Assembly: GCA_964449305.1 (NCBI GenBank) | Contig: CAYUYM010000219.1 | Coordinates: 1 to 5,333 of the forward strand | Source of the DNA: CAYUYM01 sp964449305 | GTDB lineage: Bacteria; Bacteroidota; Ignavibacteria; SZUA-365; CAYQST01 | DNA: 5,333 bases | Direction of reading: 5' to 3' | Part shown: piece after piece, positions 1 to 4,686 of the stretch | Position numbering within the stretch: the stretch's first letter is position 1 | Layout: each line of letters begins with the position of its first letter | Translations under genes and position numbers: made by a program | Notes under the pieces: model-generated | What the model saw: the letters and a program-made list of their open reading frames with translations, nothing else | Database searches by the model: none | Told to the model about the DNA's origin: nothing

Positions 1-89
1 CGGCCCCCCCGCCCCCCCCCCCCCCCCCCCCCCTAGCGCCCAACAACGTACTCATAAGACGACCTTTCGCCCCCCCCCACCCCCCGCCC
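1..89. repeat. Low-complexity C-rich tract (G-rich on minus strand)
   Basis: The first 33 bases are almost pure C, with one uninterrupted run of 22 C at 12-33. A second C-rich block (9 C at 70-78, 6 C at 80-85, 3 C at 87-89) follows after about 36 bases of ordinary sequence. On the minus strand, the coding strand of the neighbouring operon, this reads as several G runs just past the terminator and could fold as a G-quadruplex. Long mono-C or mono-G runs at a sequence edge are also a known sequencing or assembly artefact. No gene is seen here. Confidence 0.85.
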
Positions 90-99
90 AGAAACAAAT

Positions 100-127
100 G
101 GGGCGGCCGTTCAGCTACGGCCGCCCC
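100..127 (-). terminator. Rho-independent terminator of the carbamoyltransferase operon
   Basis: A perfect 11-bp GC-rich stem (GGGGCGGCCGT at 100-110 pairs with ACGGCCGCCCC at 117-127) closes a 6-nt loop. Read on the minus strand, it is followed by ATTTGTTTC, a T-rich though not uninterrupted tail. It begins 32 nt after the stop codon of the last minus-strand gene, the expected place for the operon terminator. No plus-strand gene is seen upstream of it in the window, so the minus-strand assignment is the natural one. Confidence 0.85.
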
Positions 128-159
128 TTGGGTAGGATGGTGAGTTGTTTGGTATGCCG

Positions 160-1482
160 TCAGAGTTTGTTCACAAATTCGTTGAGCACGGTTTTGAGAC
201 TCGGCTCGCCGATCTCCTGCAGATCGTAACCGACGCGGAGCATCGGCTTCTTGATCTTGACAATGCGCTTCAGATCAATCGGGGTTCCACAGACAACGAG
301 GTCACAGGGAACCTTGTTGATGGTCGCTTCGAGATCCTTCACCTGCTTCTCGCTGTAGCCCATGGCCGGAAGGAGGACGCCGATGTCCGGATACTTCTCG
401 AAGGTCTTCTTGATCTCTCCGGTCACATACGGACGCGGATCGATGATCTCGCCGGCGCCGAACTTCTGGGCGGCGACGGTGCCCGCACCAAAGGCCATTT
501 CGCCATGGGTGAGGGTCGGTCCGTCTTCGACCACGAGAACATTCTTGCCGGTGATCAGCTCGCCGCGTTCGACGGTGAGCGGAGAAGCCGCCTCAATGAT
601 GCGCGCGGTGGGATTCACTGAACGGATGTTGTCCCGCAACTCATTCACATCCTCCGGATCCGCCGAGTCGATCTTGTTGATGATGACCACGTCGGCAAGC
701 CGGAGATTGGCTTCGCTGGGGAAATAGAACAGTTCATCGCCGACGCGCAGCGGGTCGGCAACCACAATATGCAGATCCGGCTTGTAAAAAGGAAGATCAT
801 TGTTGCCACCATCCCACAAAATCACTTCCGCCTCTTTTTCGGCCTGCTCGAGGATCGCGGCATAGTCCACACCCGAATAGATGATGGTGCCGGTGGTGAT
901 GTGCGGTTCGTACTCCTCCATCTCCTCGATGGTGCACTTGTGCTTCTTGAGATCGGCCACTGTGGCGTAGCGCTGCACCTTCTGCTTTTCCAGATCGCCG
1001 TACGGCATCGGGTGGCGGATCGCCACAACCTTCAGGCCCGCGTCCTGGAGCAGCTTCGACACGCGGCGCGTCGTCTGGCTCTTGCCACTGCCGGTGCGCA
1101 CGGCGCAGATGGAGATGACCGGGCGCGTGCTCTTGATCATGGTCGGCTCGCCGCCGAGCAGCTTGAAGTGGGCGCCGGCCGCGGTGGCGCGGGCGCCGAT
1201 GCTCATCACATGATCGTAGGTCACATCGCTGTAGGCGAAGACAACCTCCTGCACCTTGTGCTTCCTGATCATCATCTCGAGATCCTTCTCCTCGACGATG
1301 GGGATGCCCTTGGGATAGAGCTTGCCGGCAAGTGCCTTCGGATACTTCCTTCCGGCGATGTCCGGAATCTGCGCTGCGGTGAAGGCCACCACGTTGTAGA
1401 GCTCGTTGTCGCGGTAGATCGTGTTGAAATTGTGGAAATCACGGCCGGCGGCGCCGACGATGATGGTGTTGATGGGTGTCAT
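160..1482 (-). CDS. P-loop GTPase-like protein, cyclic 2,3-diphosphoglycerate synthetase family (COG2403-type)
   Basis: This is a 440-residue protein, full length for the family. The N-terminus is Rossmann-like, with GAAGRDFHNFN at about residues 10-20, a hallmark of this family. A Walker A loop follows (GSGKS, residues 131-135, inside AVRTGSGKSQTTR), then WDGGNND at 223-229, which resembles a Walker B/G3 element, and a guanine-specificity-type NKID at 269-272. The characterised relative is archaeal CpgS of Methanothermus fervidus, which uses ATP to close 2,3-diphosphoglycerate into its cyclic anhydride. Bacterial homologues are usually annotated by similarity only. No membrane segment or signal peptide is seen, so it is probably cytoplasmic. 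It is the last gene of the operon, 44 bp after the carbamoyltransferase-like gene and just before the terminator. The start at 1482 is chosen because GGAGAG stands 3 nt upstream and the family's N-terminal strand begins at once. An ATG at 1530 would add 16 residues (MIRIARVPFFNKSGER) and overlap the previous stop as ATGA. Family assignment is firm; substrate and role here are unknown. Confidence 0.88.
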   Translation of the reverse strand: MTPINTIIVGAAGRDFHNFNTIYRDNELYNVVAFTAAQIPDIAGRKYPKALAGKLYPKGIPIVEEKDLEMMIRKHKVQEVVFAYSDVTYDHVMSIGARATAAGAHFKLLGGEPTMIKSTRPVISICAVRTGSGKSQTTRRVSKLLQDAGLKVVAIRHPMPYGDLEKQKVQRYATVADLKKHKCTIEEMEEYEPHITTGTIIYSGVDYAAILEQAEKEAEVILWDGGNNDLPFYKPDLHIVVADPLRVGDELFYFPSEANLRLADVVIINKIDSADPEDVNELRDNIRSVNPTARIIEAASPLTVERGELITGKNVLVVEDGPTLTHGEMAFGAGTVAAQKFGAGEIIDPRPYVTGEIKKTFEKYPDIGVLLPAMGYSEKQVKDLEATINKVPCDLVVCGTPIDLKRIVKIKKPMLRVGYDLQEIGEPSLKTVLNEFVNKL

Positions 1483-1485
1483 TCG

Positions 1486-1491
1486 CTCTCC
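1486..1491 (-). promoter_or_regulatory. Shine-Dalgarno site deciding the GTPase-like start
   Basis: On the minus strand GGAGAG is followed by CGA and then ATG at 1482. This is a much better site than anything before the alternative ATG at 1530, which has only a weak GGA directly against the start. It supports the 440-residue form of the protein. Confidence 0.7.
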
Positions 1492-1526
1492 AGACTTGTT
1501 GAAAAATGGGACTCTGGCTATTCGTA

Positions 1527-2444
1527 TCATTCCGTATCAAAGAGCATGGTCAGAAGCGCCATGCGGACAAACAGGCCGTTCCTCGTCTGCCGGAAATAGG
1601 CGGCGCGGGGATCGGCATCCACCGCCGGATCGATCTCCACCGACCGGGGAAGCGGATGCATGATGATGGCGTCGGACTTCATCCGGCGCAGCACATCGGT
1701 GTTGATGTTGTATCGTGACAAAACCGAGGCATCCTTGCCAAGCCGCTCATGATCGATGCGTGTCTGATACACCACATCGATCTGCGGGATGACGCGCTCC
1801 GATGATGACAGCAGCTCGTAGCTGACGCGTCGCTCGTCGAGGTGCTCGAGGATGTCGGATCCGATCTGCAACTGGTCGGGCGCGATGAAGTAGAGCTTCA
1901 CGCGATCGAACTTGGACAGGAGATAGGCGAGTGAACGCGTCGTGCGGCCGCGATCGAGGGCGCCGATGAAGGCCACCGACAGGCCGTCGAGCGTCTTGCA
2001 CTCGTTGTAGATGGTGTACAGATCCAGCAGGGCCTGCGTGGGGTGCTGCCCCCCATCGCCATCGCCGGCGTTGATCACCGGCACCGGCGACATTCTGGCG
2101 GCACGCTCGGCGCCTCCGGACTCATGATGCCGCAGGACGATCACATCGCAGAAATGCGAGATGATGCGGATCGTGTCCTCAAGCTGCTCACCCTCGATCT
2201 CCGAGGAGAACTCGTTGGCCTGCTCGGTGGACAGCACCCTGCCGCCGAGGCGGTACATCGCCGCCTCGAAGGAGAAGCGCGTGCGCGTCGACGGTCGGTA
2301 GAACAGCGAGGCCAGGATGCGGCTCTCGTAATCGCGCGTGCCGCCGCGTGCCACGATGTGCTCCATCCGGCGTGCGCGATCGAACAGCTCGAGAAGCAGG
2401 GGGACCGTGAACTGTTGGGACTGATAGACGTGGTTGAGTATCAT
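1527..2444 (-). CDS. pyrB: Aspartate carbamoyltransferase-like protein with altered active site
   Basis: The protein has 305 residues, the usual catalytic-subunit length. It has the two-domain transcarbamoylase fold: an N-terminal carbamoyl-phosphate domain with PSTRTR (51-56), RHHESG (105-110) and GQHPTQ (132-137), and a C-terminal amino-acid domain with GRTTRSL (166-172), QTRIDHER (227-234) and HPLPR (263-267). Classical PyrB makes carbamoyl-aspartate from carbamoyl phosphate and aspartate as a trimer, the first committed step of pyrimidine synthesis. Alignment to E. coli PyrB is gapless over about 41-240. S52, T53, R54, T55, S80, R105, H134, Q137, R167 and R229 are kept. However, E50 is R, K84 is E, D162 is A and Q231 is D; K84 and Q231 help bind aspartate and D162 supports the active structure. 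It may therefore use another amine substrate or be inactive, and the pyrB name is by similarity only. Its overall sequence is closer to the plant-type ATCase (EFSS, DADPRAAYFRQ, NGLF) than to E. coli. No regulatory subunit gene (pyrI) follows. It starts 13 bp after carbamate kinase, with GGGAG 5 nt before ATG. Confidence 0.87.
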   Translation of the reverse strand: MILNHVYQSQQFTVPLLLELFDRARRMEHIVARGGTRDYESRILASLFYRPSTRTRFSFEAAMYRLGGRVLSTEQANEFSSEIEGEQLEDTIRIISHFCDVIVLRHHESGGAERAARMSPVPVINAGDGDGGQHPTQALLDLYTIYNECKTLDGLSVAFIGALDRGRTTRSLAYLLSKFDRVKLYFIAPDQLQIGSDILEHLDERRVSYELLSSSERVIPQIDVVYQTRIDHERLGKDASVLSRYNINTDVLRRMKSDAIIMHPLPRSVEIDPAVDADPRAAYFRQTRNGLFVRMALLTMLFDTE

Positions 2445-2449
2445 GCGGA

Positions 2450-2454
2450 CTCCC
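2450..2454 (-). promoter_or_regulatory. Shine-Dalgarno site of the ATCase-like gene
   Basis: GGGAG on the minus strand lies 5 nt before ATG at 2444, inside the 13-bp gap after the carbamate kinase stop. It supports this start and close translational spacing within one transcript. Confidence 0.65.
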
Positions 2455-2457
2455 GTG

Positions 2458-3399
2458 TCATGCGGTGATGTGCGTGCCCGCAGTGCCGTCGAGCGCGTCC
2501 ATCAGGTATTCGTAGGACGTGATGATCACCTCGTGCCCGCCATTGCGCACAAAGCGCAGGGCGGATTCGACCTTGGGACCCATGCTGCCCGGAGGGAACT
2601 GGCCGGCATCGAAATGCGCCTGCATCTCGGCGACCGTCGCATTGCGTATCCCCTTCTGGTCGGGCTTCTTGTAGTTGACGTACACCTGATCGGCATCGGT
2701 GCTGATGATGAAGAGATCGACACCGAGCTGGGAGGCGAGCAGAGCCGAGGCGCGGTCCTTGTCGATCACCGCCTCCACGCCATCCACCAGGAAGTTGTCC
2801 TTCTCCACAACCGGGATGCCGCCGCCGCCCAGGGCGATCACGATCATCCCCAGGCCGAGGATGCGGGAGATGATGTCCTGCTCAAACACCTCCACCGGTT
2901 CTGGGGAGGCCACGACGCGGCGGTACCCGCGGGCGCTGTCCTCCACGATATCCCAGCCGAGCTGGCGTTGCCGGGCTTCGGCCACCTCGCGGGTGTAGAA
3001 GGGCCCGATGGGCTTGGTGGGGTTGGTGAAGGCGGGGTCGTCGGGATCGACGCGCACCTGCGTGAGGACGGTCATGACGGGCGTGGTGAGGCCGATCTGA
3101 CGCAGCTCATATTCCATGGCGCGCTGCAGGAGGTAGCCGATCTCGGACTGTGTGGTGGCCACGCACACGTCGAGCGGATGCGTGTAGACCTCGGATGCCG
3201 CGCGCTCGGAGCGCAGCAGCGCCGCGCCCACCTGCGGGCCGTTGCCGTGCGTGATGACCACGCGCCAACCGCGGGCCACCATGGCGGCGATGGCCCTTGC
3301 TGTCGCATGCGCATTGGCAAGTTGCTCGGGAATCGTGCCGCGCTCACCAGCGCGGATGAGGGAGTTGCCTCCGATGGCAATGAGAGCGCTGCGTGACAC
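2458..3399 (-). CDS. arcC: Carbamate kinase
   Basis: This is a full-length 313-residue member of the amino acid kinase fold family. It interconverts ATP plus carbamate and ADP plus carbamoyl phosphate in the cytoplasm, usually as a dimer. The family signatures occur in order: AIGGNSL (8-14), HGNGPQVG (51-58), NPTKPIGPFY (126-135, in the protruding subdomain), RRVVASPEP (160-168), GGGGIPV (191-197), VIDKDRASALLA (211-222), STDADQVYVNYKKPDQKG (233-250) and GQFPPGSMGPKVESA (266-280). All look intact, with the lysines of DKDRA and GPKVE present. In arginine deiminase pathways the enzyme makes ATP from carbamoyl phosphate; in some archaea a related enzyme works in the synthetic direction. Between two transcarbamoylases it could either feed or drain their shared intermediate. 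The start is GTG at 3399 with AAGAGG 5 nt upstream, overlapping the stop of the preceding gene; the gap is 9 bp. No arginine deiminase gene is visible. Confidence 0.96.
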   Translation of the reverse strand: MSRSALIAIGGNSLIRAGERGTIPEQLANAHATARAIAAMVARGWRVVITHGNGPQVGAALLRSERAASEVYTHPLDVCVATTQSEIGYLLQRAMEYELRQIGLTTPVMTVLTQVRVDPDDPAFTNPTKPIGPFYTREVAEARQRQLGWDIVEDSARGYRRVVASPEPVEVFEQDIISRILGLGMIVIALGGGGIPVVEKDNFLVDGVEAVIDKDRASALLASQLGVDLFIISTDADQVYVNYKKPDQKGIRNATVAEMQAHFDAGQFPPGSMGPKVESALRFVRNGGHEVIITSYEYLMDALDGTAGTHITA

Positions 3400-3404
3400 A
3401 GGCG

Positions 3405-3410
3405 CCTCTT
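3405..3410 (-). promoter_or_regulatory. Shine-Dalgarno site of carbamate kinase, overlapping the upstream stop
   Basis: On the minus strand the TAA stop of the ornithine carbamoyltransferase runs straight into AAGAGG, followed 5 nt later by the GTG start at 3399. This arrangement favours translational coupling and supports the GTG start. Confidence 0.7.
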
Positions 3411-4329
3411 ACTTCTTGAGCAACTGATACATGATGGCCTTCTGCACGTGGAGACGGTTCTCCGCCTCCTGGAACACGACTGACGACGGGGCGTCGATGA
3501 CGCCGTCGGTCACCTCGTCGCCTCGGTGCGCGGGCAGGCAGTGCATGAAGATGGCATCGGATTTCGCGGCGGCCATGAGGTCCTCGTTCACCTGGAACGG
3601 CTTGAAGATGGCCTTGCGCTTTTCGGTCTCCGTTTCCTGGCCCATGGAGGCCCACACATCGGTGTACACTGCGTCGGCGCCGCGGACGCCCTCCTTCGCA
3701 TCATGGACCACGGTGATCTTCGCACCTGTGCGGGCCGCGTCCTCGGTGGCATGCTGGAAGGCGATGAGGTTGGGCTCGAAGCCCACGGGGCAGGCGATGC
3801 AGACGTCCATGCCGAGGCGGGCGCCTGCGAACATCAGGGAATGCGCCACGTTGTTGCCATCACCCACGTAGGTGAGCTTGCGACCTGCGAAATCCCCCTT
3901 CACTTCCTTGATGGTCATGAAGTCCGCCATGGCCTGGCAGGGATGGGAGTAGTCGGTGAGGCCGTTGATGACGGGGATGGAAGCATGGGCGGCCATGTCG
4001 ATGACGATCTGGTGCGCGAAGGTGCGGATCATGATGCCCTGCACCATGCGCTCGAGGTTCTTGGCCACGTCATGCACGGACTCGCGCTTGCCGAGGCTGA
4101 TCTCCGCTGGCGACAGGTACAGCGAGTACCCGCCAAGCTGCTGGATGCCGATGTCGAAGCTCGTGCGCGTGCGGAGGGACGGCTTCTCGAAGATGAGCGC
4201 CATTGCCTGCCCCTTGAGGGAGTCGGCATACTTCATGCGATCCGCCTTCATGTCGATGGCGAGATCGAAGGTGGCAAGGATTTCTTCCTGGGAAAGATCG
4301 CGGATGGTGAGAAAATCTGTCGCTTTCAC
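3409..4329 (-). CDS. argF: Ornithine carbamoyltransferase
   Basis: This 306-residue protein is a normal-length OTCase. It joins carbamoyl phosphate and ornithine to give citrulline and phosphate (arginine synthesis), or runs in reverse in arginine catabolism; it acts in the cytoplasm, normally as a trimer or higher multimer. Diagnostic motifs are all present: FEKPSLRTR (47-55, carbamoyl phosphate), MIRTFAHQ (100-107), HPCQAMADF (129-137), VGDGNNVAHSL (155-165), DVWASMGQE (224-232, the ornithine-binding SMG loop) and HCLPAHRG (263-270). The intact SMG and HCLP motifs argue for ornithine rather than acetyl- or succinyl-ornithine. Whether it is anabolic or catabolic cannot be read from the sequence. 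It is the first gene of the operon. The start is GTG at 4329, chosen because AGGAG lies 5 nt upstream and the homologous N-terminus (KATDFLTIRDL) begins there. The frame stays open upstream to 5178, but that stretch has no transcarbamoylase similarity and crosses a divergent gene. Confidence 0.96.
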   Translation of the reverse strand: MKATDFLTIRDLSQEEILATFDLAIDMKADRMKYADSLKGQAMALIFEKPSLRTRTSFDIGIQQLGGYSLYLSPAEISLGKRESVHDVAKNLERMVQGIMIRTFAHQIVIDMAAHASIPVINGLTDYSHPCQAMADFMTIKEVKGDFAGRKLTYVGDGNNVAHSLMFAGARLGMDVCIACPVGFEPNLIAFQHATEDAARTGAKITVVHDAKEGVRGADAVYTDVWASMGQETETEKRKAIFKPFQVNEDLMAAAKSDAIFMHCLPAHRGDEVTDGVIDAPSSVVFQEAENRLHVQKAIMYQLLKK

Positions 4330-4334
4330 AATGA

Positions 4335-4339
4335 CTCCT
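4335..4339 (-). promoter_or_regulatory. Shine-Dalgarno site deciding the argF GTG start
   Basis: AGGAG on the minus strand stands 5 nt before GTG at 4329. No ATG lies at a sensible position in this frame, so the site fixes the start where the family N-terminus begins. Confidence 0.75.
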
Positions 4340-4343
4340 GTCG

Positions 4344-4356
4344 TTGAAATGTTCAA
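4344..4356. promoter_or_regulatory. Candidate operator: AT-rich inverted repeat before argF
   Basis: TTGAA-ATG-TTCAA is a perfect 5-bp inverted repeat with a 3-nt centre, in an AT-rich pocket within GC-rich surroundings, directly upstream of the argF ribosome binding site. A nearby TGAAT on the minus strand (at 4358-4362) recalls ArgR half-sites (TGAAT/ATTCA), but the 18-bp ARG box spacing is not met. It could be a repressor site or chance. Confidence 0.25.
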
Positions 4357-4597
4357 TGATTCACATGGACGGCAGAGGACGGCATCGGGGGAGCCGCCGA
4401 CAGGGCACAACGTTCCAATGCCCGTCAGATGGGCGCGTCCATCGGGTAGTGCTTGAACTGGGAGATCTTGCGTGAGCGGGTGCGGCAACGATTGGCCGGA
4501 GAGAGCCGTGCCTTCACCCCGCCGGGGGTGGAGAAACGTTGTCGTATGTGGGAGGGGATATGCATCAGATGGGAGTTCGCCTGTTCGTGCGAATTTG

Positions 4598-4629
4598 CAA
4601 ATATAGCGGTTTCCGACGATTGCAGGCAA
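4598..4629 (-). promoter_or_regulatory. Candidate Bacteroidota-type promoter for the argF operon
   Basis: On the minus strand TATATTTG (4605 to 4598) matches the Bacteroidota -7 consensus TAnnTTTG exactly. A TTG (4629 to 4627) lies 21 bp upstream, close to the usual -33 spacing. It would place transcription start at about 4590 and leave a leader of about 260 nt before argF. The -7 box overlaps a 10-bp palindrome ATTTGCAAAT at 4593-4602. A six-base fixed match can occur by chance in a region this size, so confidence is modest. Confidence 0.4.
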
Positions 4630-4672
4630 GGCGGATGGATGGCGGGCGGAACGGGATGATGCGACGAGGTGC

Positions 4673-4678
4673 AGGGGG
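4673..4678 (+). promoter_or_regulatory. Shine-Dalgarno site deciding the glycosyltransferase start
   Basis: AGGGGG lies 8 nt before ATG at 4687. The alternative in-frame ATG at 4714 has no purine-rich site before it, so 4687 is preferred. Confidence 0.55.
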
Positions 4679-4686
4679 TTTGCTCC

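Larger units (their letters stand above)
4330..4686. other. Divergent intergenic region (357 bp) with long argF leader
   Basis: This region separates the minus-strand operon from the plus-strand glycosyltransferase. I find no convincing gene in it: the short open frames on both strands lack recognisable similarity and good ribosome sites. It holds the argF ribosome site, the AT-rich inverted repeat at 4344-4356, a small GC hairpin at 4515-4530 (CACCCC, loop GCCG, GGGGTG) without a T-tract, an inverted pair ACAACGTT (4407-4414) and AACGTTGT (4536-4543), a repeated TCAGATGGG (4425-4433 and 4565-4573), a promoter-like element near 4598-4629, and the glycosyltransferase ribosome site. No tRNA or known riboswitch was recognised. 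Confidence 0.6.

Noticed and set aside
769..1599. Plus-strand open frame of 276 codons opposite the GTPase-like gene
   Set aside because: Antisense shadow with low-complexity His/Ala/Asp/Leu content; the opposite strand has intact P-loop and NKID motifs.
2434..3396. Long open frame (320 codons) on the plus strand opposite carbamate kinase
   Set aside because: It mirrors the codon pattern of the GC-rich carbamate kinase gene, is rich in His, Gly and Ala without recognisable motifs, and conflicts with an unmistakable full-length enzyme on the other strand.
160..4329. Arginine deiminase (ADI) operon
   Set aside because: argF and arcC would fit, but no arcA or arcD is visible and the presence of an ATCase-like gene and a COG2403 gene is not typical of ADI operons. 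It cannot be excluded that arcA lies elsewhere.
3526..4347. Long open frame (273 codons) on the plus strand opposite argF
   Set aside because: Antisense shadow of argF: composition is His/Gly/Asp-biased, no family motif, and it covers nearly the same interval as a clear OTCase.
4515..4530. Hairpin CACCCC-GCCG-GGGGTG as a terminator or attenuator
   Set aside because: The stem is only 6 bp (8 with a wobble pair) and there is no T-tract on either strand.
4453..4659. Small plus-strand frame starting NWEILRERVRQRLAGES in the intergenic region
   Set aside because: It would need a TTG start, has no good ribosome site, and its C-terminal half is compositionally odd; no family recognised. A decayed gene remnant cannot be excluded.
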